NCBI GenBank assembly: GCA_001942185.1
Contig: MKJV01000091.1
Location: 1-64,000, forward strand
DNA length: 64,000 nt
Reading direction: 5' to 3'
Source of the DNA: Pseudonocardia sp. CNS-004
Lineage (GTDB): Bacteria; Actinomycetota; Actinomycetes; Mycobacteriales; Pseudonocardiaceae
Below are positions 38,310-47,653 of this stretch, in pieces. The translations under genes and the position numbers were made by a program. A model generated the notes under the pieces. The model was not told where the DNA came from. It made no database searches and saw nothing but the letters and a program-made list of their open reading frames with translations. The number at the start of each line of letters is the position of its first letter. The stretch's first letter is position 1.

Positions 38310-39215
38310 ATGGCAGGTCGGCAGGGAGTGGGTGAACGGGCCGGGGCACGTGTGCCCCGGGGGCGGCCTGCGGTGGACCGCGAGGGCCACCTGGCGCGGA
38401 TCGCCGAGGTCCGGGCGGGAACGCACGGCGCGAAGGTGCCGTACCCGATCCGGATCCGGGAGGTCGAGGTCGTCGGCACGCGCACGCAGGGCTCCGCGCT
38501 GCTGCGGCTCACCCTCGGTGGGGACGGCACGGCGGGGTTCGAGAGCCACGCGCCGTGCGAGCACGTCAAGCTGATCTTCCCGGATGAGCACGGTGAGCTG
38601 CGGCTGCCCGAGCAGGACGGGGCGGTGCTGCGCTGGCCCCGCCCGTTCCCGGTGAGCCGCGAGTACACCGTGCGCCGCTACGACCCGGCCGCCGGCGAGA
38701 TCGACATCGACATCGCGCTGCACGCGGGCGGTCTCGCTGCCGACTGGGCGTGCGCGGCCACCCCCGGCACCCGGGTGCACGTCGCCGGGCCGCCCGGTGG
38801 GCTCGTGGTGCCCGACAGCTACGGCAGCTACCTGCTCGGCGGCGACATCACCGCCCTGCCGGCCATCGCCCGCCGCCTGGAGGAGCTGCCGCGGACGGCG
38901 GCGGGATGGGCGTTCATCGAGGTCGCCGACGGGTCCGAGGAGATCGAGCTGTCCGCGCCCGAGGGGGTCGCCGTCCACTGGCTGCACCGCGGCGCCGCCG
39001 CCCCCGGCACCAGCGACGTGCTGGCGCGGGCCGTCCGCACCGTGCAGGTGCCGGGTGGCGAGCGCGTGTACGTCTGGCTCGCGGGCGAGGCGGGGGTGCT
39101 CACGCCGCTGCGCCGCTGGGTGCGCGACGAGCTCGGGATCCCGCCGGAGGACAGCGACATCACCGGCTACTGGAAGCGCGGCGTCGCCGACTTCGACGAC
39201 GAGCACGACCACTGA
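38310..39215 (+). CDS. Siderophore-interacting FAD protein (ferric-siderophore reductase)
   Basis: A 301-residue member of the SIP/ViuB family that releases iron from ferric siderophores by reduction. The FAD-binding barrel has FPVSREYTVRRYDP (RxYT motif) and the second domain has YLLGGDITALPAIARRLEEL and VYVWLAGEAGVLTPLRRW, ending ITGYWKRGVADFDDEHDH, all standard for the family. I start it at ATG 38310, although the open frame continues upstream into the HxlR gene. The salicylate synthase and a siderophore-binding fragment nearby fit an iron-acquisition role. Confidence 0.9.
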   Translation: MAGRQGVGERAGARVPRGRPAVDREGHLARIAEVRAGTHGAKVPYPIRIREVEVVGTRTQGSALLRLTLGGDGTAGFESHAPCEHVKLIFPDEHGELRLPEQDGAVLRWPRPFPVSREYTVRRYDPAAGEIDIDIALHAGGLAADWACAATPGTRVHVAGPPGGLVVPDSYGSYLLGGDITALPAIARRLEELPRTAAGWAFIEVADGSEEIELSAPEGVAVHWLHRGAAAPGTSDVLARAVRTVQVPGGERVYVWLAGEAGVLTPLRRWVRDELGIPPEDSDITGYWKRGVADFDDEHDH

Positions 39216-39243
39216 TCCTGGCCACTCTCGACCTGATGGCCGG

Positions 39244-40413
39244 TCAGCGCTCCTGCCACGCCCCCTCGGAGCGGGGGACGCGGACCGATCCCGCTCGTCC
39301 GTCCCGGAACTGCAGGGCGATCGCGAACTCGAAGCGGGCTGCCGGGTCGTCGATGTCGTCGCCCAGCCGCTCGCGGAGCCGGCGCAGCCGGTACCGCACC
39401 GTCTGGGGATGCAGGTACAGCCGCTCGGCGATGGCCTGCGGCCGGCCCGGGTTGTCCAGCCACGCCCGCAGGGTCTCGACGAGCCACCGCTCGCGCGCCG
39501 CGTTGCGGTCGGCGAGGGGTCCGAGCCTGCGTCGTGCCAGCTCGTCGGCGGCGTCGGGCGCCGCGTGGACGACGACCGCGACGAGCTCGTCCGACCAGCG
39601 GACCGGCCCGCTCCGCACGAGGGCGCCACTCGCGACGAGGCCGAAGAGCTGCCGCGCACGTCGGAACGACCGGGGCAGCTCGGCGACCGTTCCGGAGGAG
39701 CCGATGGTGGCGTCCCAGTCGGCCAGGACCAGCACAACCCGTCTCGTCGGGCCGACCACGACGGCGGCGCCGTCGTACGTCCCGGCCAGGACGTCGTCGT
39801 GCATCTCGAGTCCTGCCGCGTCCCCGTGGACGACCGCTGCCACCACGGGCTCCGTCCAGCCTTCCTCCTCCGCGGCCGGGGTTCCGTCGAGCAGCGCCTG
39901 CAGCCGGTTCTGGCGGTCCCGCGCCCTGAGGTGCGACGCGGCCTCGATCGCGTCGGAGTACCCGTGCACGGAGTCCGCGGTGAGCTCGTCCACACAGGCG
40001 AAGTGGGCCTGTGCCAGCACCATCGCGGTGTCCGCGTCGACACCCACCTCGTTCGCCACGCGTCGCACGTGAGCCCAGGCGACCCGTGACCCGACCCGGT
40101 AGGCGGCGGTCAGCTCGTGCAAGGCCACCCCGGCGACCGCCGCGGCCGCTCCGAACGAGCGGTGCAGCGCACTGCCGTCGGTGTCCGCGCCACCGCTGAG
40201 CCGGTCGAGGACCCGCCGGAACGTCGCGTCGATCAACTCGCGGCGCACGGCGGCGTCGGCTCGCTCGGCGATGCCGGGGAGCTCCGAGACGACCTGTGAG
40301 TCGGTCTCCTCGCGGAGCAGCTCGTGGTCGAGCGTCAGGCGGCGGAGGAGATCGGCGACGCCCGGACGGCGGGAGACGTCGGCGATCGTCGCCTCGATGT
40401 CGAATCCGCGCAC
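39244..40413 (-). CDS. PucR/CdaR-family transcriptional regulator
   Basis: A 389-residue intact regulator. It has an N-terminal RsbRD-like helical region (LLRRLTLDHELLREETDS through YSDAIEAASHLRARDR), a central GGDEF-like part and the C-terminal PucR helix-turn-helix (YLHPQTVRYRLRRLRERLG). The GTG at 40413 is assumed to be the start. It diverges from the salicylate synthase gene, and the 17-bp palindrome at 40483-40499 lies between them, 69 bp from this start and 67 bp from the other. It is therefore the likely regulator of salicylate production. Same family as FasR at 14158. Confidence 0.88.
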   Translation of the reverse strand: MRGFDIEATIADVSRRPGVADLLRRLTLDHELLREETDSQVVSELPGIAERADAAVRRELIDATFRRVLDRLSGGADTDGSALHRSFGAAAAVAGVALHELTAAYRVGSRVAWAHVRRVANEVGVDADTAMVLAQAHFACVDELTADSVHGYSDAIEAASHLRARDRQNRLQALLDGTPAAEEEGWTEPVVAAVVHGDAAGLEMHDDVLAGTYDGAAVVVGPTRRVVLVLADWDATIGSSGTVAELPRSFRRARQLFGLVASGALVRSGPVRWSDELVAVVVHAAPDAADELARRRLGPLADRNAARERWLVETLRAWLDNPGRPQAIAERLYLHPQTVRYRLRRLRERLGDDIDDPAARFEFAIALQFRDGRAGSVRVPRSEGAWQER

Positions 40414-40482
40414 CTCGCGATCGTACGAATCCTCCGAGTCTCCTGCTCGCGCGCGCGAATCACCGTGCCCATCGGCACCAGT

Positions 40483-40499
40483 TCATAGGAAACCTATGA
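40483..40499 (+). promoter_or_regulatory. 17-bp palindrome before salicylate synthase
   Basis: TCATAGG-AAA-CCTATGA has perfect 7-bp arms around AAA, 67 nt before the synthase start. The inner nine bases AGGAAACCT are identical, in the same orientation, to the palindrome 69 nt before fabD (14076-14092). In both places a PucR-family gene is adjacent. Candidate operator for the PucR protein encoded at 39244-40413. Confidence 0.55.
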
Positions 40500-40566
40500 G
40501 GGAGCAGCGCGACTTCGCGACGAGCACACGTGTCGGCGGGGGCGTGCGCGGCCGTAGCGTTCCGGT

Positions 40567-41893
40567 ATGGGCTACGGCAACGCGCCGGACGTGGTCGAAC
40601 GGATCGTGACGCAGCCGATCGAACCCGCATGGGCCGTCCCGAACCTGGTCGACGCATGGGGTCGAGGCGAGTACGTCTTCTACGAGAAGGACGGCGTGTG
40701 GTCCGCCGGCTTCGGGATCGACGCGGAGGTGTGGGTCGACGACACCGGCGCCACCTGCGTTCCTCGTCCGCCACCTGCGACCTGCCGCCGTCCGGTGCGC
40801 CGTACGACCAGGTCGACGCGCTCCTCGGGGAGCTGGCGGCGGGCCCGTGGGAAGCGTTCGGGTGGGTCAAGTTCGAGGCCGGGGCCTCCCGCCCCGAGGG
40901 GCGGGTCGTGCACCTGGTCGTCCCCCGGACCCGGGTTCGGTTCTCCCGCTCCGGCGCGGTGGTCCGCGGACCGGACCCCCGGACCGTCGATCGCCTCGTC
41001 GACGCCCTGCACCGGCAACATCCGGGGTGGGAGCCGACGGGAGTCCCCTTCGACCACGAGGCGGGTGCCGTCGAGTACACGGCAGCGGTCGAGCGGGCGC
41101 TGTCGGCGATCCGGTCGCGGACCGTGGACAAGGTCGTCCTGTCGAGAACGGTCCCGGTGGAGGCGGATGTCGACCTCGTGGCCACCTACACCGTGGGGCA
41201 CGTGCGCAACCCGTCGGCGCGGTCGGTACTGCTGTCGATGCACGACGTCGAACTGGTGGCCTTCTGCCCGGAGACCGTCGTCAGCGTCGGACCGTCGGGC
41301 GCGTTCGTCAGCGAACCGGTCGCCGGGACGCGCGCCTGCCCGCCGGACGCCGCGCTGGCGGCCAAACTCCGGGCGGAGCTGCGCACCGACCCGAAGGAGG
41401 TCTACGAGCACGCGATCTCGATCCGCGCGATGCTCGAGGAGCTGGAGGACGTGTGCGCCGATGACGGGCCGGTCGCCTCGGACCTGCTGTCGGTGCTGCG
41501 CCGGGGCCGGTCCAGCACCTCGCCACCCGGGTCAGCGGCCGGCTCGCCGCCGGCCGGACGGCATGGGACGCCTTCCAGGCGCTCTTCCCCGCCGTGACGG
41601 CGACCGGTGTCCCGCGCAGCCAGGCCCGCGCGCTCATCGAGGAGCTCGAACACTCACCGCGAGGTCTCTACGGGGGTGCGGCCGTCCACGTCGGGCACGA
41701 CGGGTCCTTCGACGCCGCACTGATCCTCCGGGCGGTGCTGCGCGAGAACGGCCGTACCCAGCTGAGGGCGGGTGGGGGCATCGTCCCCGGGTCGGAACCC
41801 GCCCGTGAGCTCGAGGAGACCAGGGAGAAGCTGCGCGGCGTCGCCGACGCGTTGGTCGCGCGACCGGTGAGCCCATGGGGCTCGCGCCGCTGA
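40567..41893 (+). CDS. Salicylate synthase (chorismate-binding, MbtI/Irp9 type), two frame breaks
   Basis: Converts chorismate to salicylate, the first step of aryl-capped siderophores. The chorismate-binding core is recognisable: VDKVVLSRTVPV with the catalytic Lys, AGTRACPPD, EVYEHAISIRAMLEEL, LFPAVTATGVPR, SPRGLYGGA and AGGGIVPGSEPARELEETREK. This is closer to MbtI-type salicylate synthases than to anthranilate synthases. Two bases are missing: at 40755/40756 (ACCTG for ACCGTG) and near 41507 (GGCCGG for GGCCCGG); restored length is 442 residues. No peptide synthetase or aryl-activating gene follows, so the rest of the siderophore pathway must be elsewhere. Confidence 0.85.
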
Positions 41894-42002
41894 GGTGGAG
41901 GTGACCGCGCTCGTCGAGCAGCGGGCGGGCCGCGTCCGGCGGTGCGCCAGGCGGTGACGCGAGGGTGCAGCGAGCCGGCCGTCGCTGTTCTGAGGTCACG
42001 AG

Positions 42003-43204
42003 TCAGCTTCCGGTGCCGTAGAGCTCCCCGATGATCGTCCTGGCCATCTCGGCCGCCGGGTCGCGGCCGTCCGGGGACGGGGCGAGCGACGTCCAGACCA
42101 CGACGGTGGTCCCGCGGCCCGGGTCGTACCCGGCGAACGTGTTGAACCCGGGCAGCTCGCCGGTGTGCCCGTAGAACGGCCCGAACCGGGCCAGCGCGAG
42201 GCCGTAGCCGGGGCCGTCGGGAGCGGCCGGGTCGATCGGGCGGACGCTGTCCAGCCGTACCTTCTGCAGGGCCGGGCCGAGCAGCTCGCCGCCGACCAGC
42301 GCCTCGACGAAGCGGGTGAGGTCACCGGTCGTCGAGATGCCGGCGCCGGCGGCCCACGCCCAGGACGGGTTGCTGTCGGTCACGTCGAGCGGGGCCAGCG
42401 TGCCGTCGCGGGCGGCCGCCTGCTTCTCCGGCGACAGCACGTTCGACTCGGCCGTCTCGACGTTGGTGCCGTAGCTGTAGCCCTGTGGGTGCGGAGCGGG
42501 CAGAGCCGCGGACGTGGTGGCGGGGAAGGACGACCCGGCCAGGCCCAGCCGGTCGAGGACGCGCCGCTGGATCTCGGTCTCGAGGGGGCCGCCGGTGAGC
42601 TGCTCGACGATCCGGCCCAGCAGGGCGGTGTTGGTGTTGGAGTAGTAGAAACCCTCACCCGGCGGGAACTCCGGCGGCATCGCCAGGCCGATCGCGATCA
42701 GGTCCTCGGGCGCGAACACCGTGCCGGGTGCGGTGTCCATGGTGGCGCTCAGCTCGGGGGACGTCGTGTAGTTGCCGAGCCCGCTCCGCATCGTGAGCAG
42801 CTGCTCGATCGTGATGTCCTGCCCGTTCGGCACGTCGGGCCGGTACTTCGCGACGGGGTCGTCGAGGCGGAGCAGGCCCTCGTCGACGAGCTGGAGCACC
42901 ACCGTGCCGGTCCAGGTCTTGGTGACGCTGCCGATGCGGACGTGGTCCTCGATCCGCACCGGCTCGGTTCCACGGAACGTGCGGGTGCCGATAGTGGTCG
43001 TCCAGTCCCCGAGATCGGCGAGCGCACCTGCACGACCGCGCCGGTGACCAGCATGTCCCGGGCGAGCCGTTCCAACTCCGGCTGCAGCGTCTCCGCGTAG
43101 GCCGGCACGTCCGGGGCGGCGGGCGGAGGAGCGGCGGGCTGCCCGGTGCACGCGGTGAGGGCCAGCAGGGCGGCAGTTGCGAGGGCGGCGGCGCGCGAGA
43201 TCAT
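42003..43204 (-). CDS. Serine hydrolase lipoprotein (beta-lactamase family), one frame break
   Basis: A 400-residue exported protein. The signal ends in a lipobox (LLALTACTG, Cys at about residue 19). The catalytic motif SVTK is in RIGSVTKTWTG, YSN in FYYSNTNTALLG and HTG in YGHTGELPGF, the full set for class C-like D,D-peptidases and esterases. One C is missing near 43017, joining VVQVRSP to DLGDWTTTIG. Likely acts on cell-wall peptides or esters outside the membrane. The 41894-42002 gap before it shows nothing. Confidence 0.88.
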
Positions 43205-43294
43205 GGTCTCGTCCTCTCGCTGGTGCTGGGCCTGCGGACGCTAGACCCGTCGCGCGCGCCGGCATACCGACGAACGGCCGCTGACCGCCGGTGC

Positions 43295-43381
43295 TCAGCG
43301 CGCCACGGAGAGCGCGAACGGCACCGGCCCGAGCGCCCGCACGAGCGGACGGACGAGCAGGACGAACACCGACACCGACGC
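43295..43381 (-). pseudogene. Truncated duplicate of the F420-reductase-like gene
   Basis: On the minus strand this reads FVLLVRPLVRALGPVPFALS then VAR and TGA, matching the end of the gene at 37123 (FVLLVRPLVQALGPVPFALS). The DNA also matches closely over about 75 bp, so it is homologous and not chance. It starts immediately after the stop codon of the copper amine oxidase. Only the last 26 or so codons survive. Confidence 0.75.
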
Positions 43382-45298
43382 TCAGCCGTGGTGGTGCGGC
43401 GCCGGGACGTCGAGCGCCGGGCTGCGGTCGAAGAACCCGGCCGGCTGCAGCAGGAACCCCACGTGCTGCACCGGCATCACCGGCCAGTCCTCCAGCCGCG
43501 CGACGTGGTGGGAGCCGAACGTGTACCAGACCACGACGTCGCCGTCGGTGACGTCGCGGTCGGCCGCGGTCCAGCGGGGCAGGCCGTCGCCGCCAGCGTG
43601 CTGGTTGGGGTACTCGCCCGCGGCGTGCCGCTCGTCCTCGGCGTACGGGGTGACCCAGAGGTGGTGGGCCATGAACCCGGCCCGGTGCATGACGCTGGCC
43701 TCGGGCCGTACGAACGGGACGACCGTGCCGTGCGGCTTGAGCGCGTACGCGGTGGCCTCGCCCACCGCGTTGCGGGCGTCGGTGCTGCGCACCTCCCAGT
43801 ACCGGGCCCGGTCGAGGCTCGCCCGCCGCTGCGCATCGAGCTCGCTGGTGAGCCGGGTGGCGGTGGTGCGGAAGGCGTTGCCGAGGGGGTTCTCCGGGCC
43901 GGCCGGGTCGGTGACGGTGTCGATCTCGTAGACCGAGTTGGCGGTGCCGTCGACGTCGAAGTCGAGCCGCATGTTGAAGACGTGCTGGTGGATCGGGGCG
44001 TACAGGCCGTCGGTGTTGAGCAGTTGGCCGTGGGTCGGAACGGTGCCCGGCGGCACGGCACCGGTGGACATGATGCCGGTGAGCTTGACGTCGAACTCGA
44101 TGGATCCGTCCTGGTAGAGGTACCAGAAGAAGCCGTACTCGTAGTTGCCGACGGTCGCGATGAACGACACGACGAGCCGCCTGCCGCGGCGGACCTCCGT
44201 CTTCTCGGTGCGGAAGTCGGTGTGCTTCCACAGCAGGCCGTGATCCTCCTCGTGCAGGCACACGGCGTTCGGGATCGTGAACGGGTTGCCGTCGGGGTCG
44301 GCGAGTACGGCGTCGAAGTAGCGGATCTCGCCGAGGCAGTCGCAGCCCAGCTCCAGCGGGTTGGCCAGGGTGCCGATGTTGTACTCGCCCGCGTCGAAGG
44401 CGTTCTTGCGCCGGTGGGTGGGCGCGGGATCGCCGTAGGGCACCACCATCTCCGAGAGCGACACCCGGTGGAGGACGGGCCGTTCGCGGGCGCCGTCGGT
44501 GTAGCGCACGGTGTGCAGCACCAGGCCCTCGCGCGGGGTGAACCCGATCCGGAACCGCCAGTTCTGCCAGCGCACCTCGTGCCCGTCGATCTCGAACGAC
44601 GTGCCCTCGGGCTGGGTGATCGAGATCGGCTTCAGACCGTTGCGGGACGCGACGTCTGCGGTGGTGTAGTTGCCGGGCTGCTGCGGGACGGGCACGATCC
44701 CGTGGTCCTCGATCTTCACGACCCGCCCGGCGAGCGTGTCGACGTAGACGACGAGGTTCTCCACGGGATGGGCGTAGCCGTTGTCGTCCGGTCCGCCGAT
44801 CTTGATCCAGACGAGGGCGCGGACGAGGCGGCCCGCCTCCTCGTCGCCGTAGTGCCCGGCCGACCACGGGTCGACCATCACGCCGTCGAACTCCGTGATC
44901 CCGCGCGCCCGCAGCGCCTCCTGCACCGCCGGGTCGGACTTGACGGTCTCCTCGCAGGCGAAGAACTCCTCGAGCGTCACCTGGGGCTGCACGCCGGGCA
45001 CGTGCTCCCACCGCGTGACGGTCGAGTCGGACAGCGAGACGGTGGCCTCGTAGGTGCGCCCGTCGGCCCGGTCGAGCACGATCGCGTCCGCATCCCGCGG
45101 CACGTCGGTGCCGTCGGCGTCGAACGCGTGTACGGCGGCCTTCGCGGGTTCCCGCAGCGCGAGTGAGACGAACCGGGAGGTCGGGCCGACGTGGCCGACG
45201 TCGCGCAGGACGGTGGCCGCCGCGCTGATCTCCTCGGCCGACAGCGGCTCCAGCGGGTGCGTGACGGTGGTGGACAGGCGCTCTCCGGTGGCGGTCAC
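43382..45298 (-). CDS. Copper-containing primary amine oxidase
   Basis: A complete 638-residue topaquinone enzyme that oxidises primary amines to aldehydes, ammonia and hydrogen peroxide. The cofactor tyrosine is in VGNYEYGF (consensus NYE/D), the catalytic-base Asp is in FDAGEYNIG and the copper His pair is in HQHVFNMRLDFDVDG; the third His is near WVTPY. Two N-terminal alpha/beta domains precede. The GTG at 45298 follows AAGGAGGATCC. No signal peptide, so cytosolic. The ammonia released could feed nitrogen metabolism. The 45299-45557 gap upstream has no recognisable gene. Confidence 0.95.
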   Translation of the reverse strand: MTATGERLSTTVTHPLEPLSAEEISAAATVLRDVGHVGPTSRFVSLALREPAKAAVHAFDADGTDVPRDADAIVLDRADGRTYEATVSLSDSTVTRWEHVPGVQPQVTLEEFFACEETVKSDPAVQEALRARGITEFDGVMVDPWSAGHYGDEEAGRLVRALVWIKIGGPDDNGYAHPVENLVVYVDTLAGRVVKIEDHGIVPVPQQPGNYTTADVASRNGLKPISITQPEGTSFEIDGHEVRWQNWRFRIGFTPREGLVLHTVRYTDGARERPVLHRVSLSEMVVPYGDPAPTHRRKNAFDAGEYNIGTLANPLELGCDCLGEIRYFDAVLADPDGNPFTIPNAVCLHEEDHGLLWKHTDFRTEKTEVRRGRRLVVSFIATVGNYEYGFFWYLYQDGSIEFDVKLTGIMSTGAVPPGTVPTHGQLLNTDGLYAPIHQHVFNMRLDFDVDGTANSVYEIDTVTDPAGPENPLGNAFRTTATRLTSELDAQRRASLDRARYWEVRSTDARNAVGEATAYALKPHGTVVPFVRPEASVMHRAGFMAHHLWVTPYAEDERHAAGEYPNQHAGGDGLPRWTAADRDVTDGDVVVWYTFGSHHVARLEDWPVMPVQHVGFLLQPAGFFDRSPALDVPAPHHHG

Positions 45299-45557
45299 GG
45301 ATCCTCCTTCACGGGCGGTGCGCTTCCCCTGTGCCACCACTGTGGTCCGAGTCACCCGCCCGTACCAACCGCTGATCGGTGGGCGGGGGACCTGCCGCCC
45401 CGAGACGTAACGAACGGGCGGCGGGTGCGGAGTCAACCAGGCGTCCGCGGCGATCCCCCCGGTCGCGGGCGTGTCCGGTCGGGGTTCGCTCCGGTCGGCG
45501 GCAGCACCCGCCTGCCCGGGCGGGTGCTGTTCGCTGAGGGGGTGGGGGAGGGAGGTG

Positions 45558-45821
45558 TCAGCCGAGGATGCGCTGGCGAGCGCTCCGGCGAGGGGTGGTG
45601 CGCTCGACGATCGCGGCGCACAGCAGGCACGGCTGCCCGTCGGGTTCCACCATCGGTGCCGCCGCGACCCGGTGGCCGCACAGCGCCTGGTAGTGGCCGT
45701 CGCTGCGCCGTGCTGCCGCGGCGAGCTCGGTGTCGGGCACCTCGTGGGCCCGGGAATCGGCCGAGCAGGTGACGGTGATGGTGTCGGCGGCGTGCCATCC
45801 GGTCTGATCAGCACCGCGCAT
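45558..45821 (-). CDS. Small cysteine/histidine protein of unknown function
   Basis: An 87-residue protein starting MRGADQTGWHAADTITVTCS. It has CGH in HYQALCGHRV and CLLC near the end (QPCLLCAAIV), which together look like a small zinc-binding site. Similar short proteins occur next to DUF397 or XRE genes in Pseudonocardiales (recollection). A longer frame opens at 45875. No function can be assigned. Confidence 0.5.
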   Translation of the reverse strand: MRGADQTGWHAADTITVTCSADSRAHEVPDTELAAAARRSDGHYQALCGHRVAAAPMVEPDGQPCLLCAAIVERTTPRRSARQRILG

Positions 45822-45913
45822 GGGGACGAGTCTCCCGAGTCCGGCGTGCGGATGCAAGAGCATCTGCAAGTACATTCGACGCGTACGTCTGAAACTACGT
45901 TCGGGGAGCGCAC

Positions 45914-46153
45914 ATGCAGCAGCACGAGGACAACGGCATCCCGGCGGATCGGCTCGGCGCCGTGGCGTGGCGCAAGAGCAGCGCCAGCAACCCGAGTGGT
46001 GACTGCATCGAGGTCGCGGCCCTGGACAGCGGGGCCGTCGCCGTGCGGAACTCCCGCGATCCGCAGGGCCCCGCGCTCGTCTACACGCGCGCCGAGATCG
46101 CGGCCTTCATCCTCGGGGCCAAGGACGGCGAGTTCGACGACCTCACGGCCTGA
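45914..46153 (+). CDS. DUF397 domain protein
   Basis: A 79-residue DUF397 protein: AWRKSSASNPSGDCIEVAAL and VAVRNSRDPQGPALVYTRAE are the family signature. DUF397 genes normally follow an XRE-family helix-turn-helix regulator, as in the Streptomyces BldB/WhiJ-like systems. No such regulator is adjacent here, so this is an orphan member. Intact frame. Confidence 0.85.
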   Translation: MQQHEDNGIPADRLGAVAWRKSSASNPSGDCIEVAALDSGAVAVRNSRDPQGPALVYTRAEIAAFILGAKDGEFDDLTA

Positions 46154-46194
46154 CCGCCGAGTTCACCCGTTCGTGGCTGCGCTCGCGGCCCGCG

Positions 46195-47001
46195 TCAGGC
46201 CTTGCGCCCGACCCCGGCCGCGTACAGCGTTCGCACCGGGCTCTCGGTCGCGGTGAGCGCGTCGGGCCGCCAGTCGTTCGCGTACACCAGGCCCGGCTCC
46301 ACGAGCTCGAGCCCGTCGAAGTAGCCGCGCAGATCGGCCCACGTGCGGAACCGGCCCGACCCGAGGCCGCCGTGCAGGAAGGCCCGCTCGAGCGCGGCCG
46401 CGCGCGGCTCGTCGTCGTCGAGGAAGTGCGACAGGAGCAGGTGGCTGCCGGGGGAGAGGTGTTCGCGCACCGTGGCCACGACCCGGTCGGGCGCGTCGTC
46501 GTCGGACAGGTGGTGCACCACGCCGGACAGCAGCACGGCGAACGGCTCGTCGAGGTCGAGCAGCCGCTGCCCGGCCACCGCCTCGAAGATCGTCGCCGGC
46601 CGGCGCAGGTCGCCGGTGACCACGCCGGTCTGGTCGTCGGTGGCGAGCAGCGCCCTGGCGTGTGCGAGCACGACCGGGTCGTTGTCGACGTAGGCCACGC
46701 GCACGTCGGAGTCGATGGCCTGGGCCAGCTCGTTGACGTTCCCCTCGCCCGGCAGCCCGGACCCGATGTCGAGGATCTGCCGGATCCCCGCCTCCCGCAC
46801 CAGGTACGACACCCCGCGACGCAGGAACGAGCGGTTGTCCTTGGCGATCTCCCCGACCTCGGGGACGACGTTGCGCATGGCGTGGGCGGCGCGCCGGTCG
46901 GCCTCGAGGTGTTCCTTGCCGCCGAGCAGGTAGTCGTACACGCGTGCGGGGGAGGCTCGGGTCGGGTCGAGGTCGGGAGGCGGGGGCGCCTGCTCGTCCA
47001 C
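46195..47001 (-). CDS. SAM-dependent methyltransferase (DUF574/PF04672 type)
   Basis: A 268-residue actinobacterial methyltransferase. It has PARVYDYLLGGKEHLEADR at the N-terminus, a hallmark of the family, then the SAM motif ILDIGSGLPGEGNV and VAYVDNDPVV. The GTG at 47001 follows GAGGAGGAGC. Family members occur in many copies in actinobacteria, and the acceptor is unknown. Intact. Confidence 0.92.
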   Translation of the reverse strand: MDEQAPPPPDLDPTRASPARVYDYLLGGKEHLEADRRAAHAMRNVVPEVGEIAKDNRSFLRRGVSYLVREAGIRQILDIGSGLPGEGNVNELAQAIDSDVRVAYVDNDPVVLAHARALLATDDQTGVVTGDLRRPATIFEAVAGQRLLDLDEPFAVLLSGVVHHLSDDDAPDRVVATVREHLSPGSHLLLSHFLDDDEPRAAALERAFLHGGLGSGRFRTWADLRGYFDGLELVEPGLVYANDWRPDALTATESPVRTLYAAGVGRKA

Positions 47002-47106
47002 CGCTGCTCCTCCTCACCGTCCGTCGCGCCGGCCGACCCTAGCGTGATCGATTAGCCCGGGGTAGGTGTGACCAGCGGTCACACCGCGCCGCCGTAGGGT
47101 CGTGGT

Positions 47107-47618
47107 GTGGATGTCGCCGCACTGCTCACCGACGCGTTGTCCCGGATCGAGGAGGAGGTGCACGGCGCCGTCGGCGGGCTCTCCGAGGAGCAGCTCGCCC
47201 ATCGCGTCGACGCCGACGCCAATTCGATCGGCTGGCTGGTCTGGCACCTGTCCCGGGTGCAGGACGACCACGTCGCCGGCGTCGCCGGCACCGAACAGGT
47301 CTGGACGGCCCAGGGCTGGGCGGAGCGGTTCGACCTACCTTCCCGACAGGGTCGATCGGCTACGGGCACACCTCCGCCGACGTCGCCAGGCTGCGGGTCG
47401 CGTCACCGGACCTGCTCACCGGCTACTACGACGCCGTCGCCGCGCGCACGATGGAGTACGTCGCGGGCCTCACCGAGGACGACCTCGACCGCGTCGTCGA
47501 CGAGGCGTGGGACCCACCCGTCACCCTCGGCGTACGCCTGGTCAGCGTGATCGACGACTGCGCCCAGCACGCGGGCCAGGCCGGCTTCGTGCGGGGGATC
47601 GTGCTGCGCCAGGGCTGA
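47107..47618 (+). CDS. DinB-superfamily protein (DUF664), one frame break
   Basis: A 170-residue mycothiol-transferase-like DinB protein: WLVWHLSRVQDDHVAG carries the first metal His, and the last helix has VSVIDDCAQHAGQAGFVRG. One T is missing at 47339-47341 (CCTTCCC for CCTTTCCC), joining ERFDLP to FPTGSIGYGHTSADV. The GTG at 47107 is the start. Divergent from the methyltransferase. Function unknown; relatives conjugate mycothiol or act on small electrophiles. Confidence 0.85.
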
Positions 47619-47653
47619 CCGGGCGCGCCACCCGCCGCCCTGCATGCGACCGG

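Noticed and set aside
37842..39215. True HxlR-SIP fusion protein
   Set aside because: Both domains are usually separate proteins, an ATG and an iron-box-like element lie at the junction, and a lost base that removes the HxlR stop fits the error pattern of this sequence. Kept only as a point to check.
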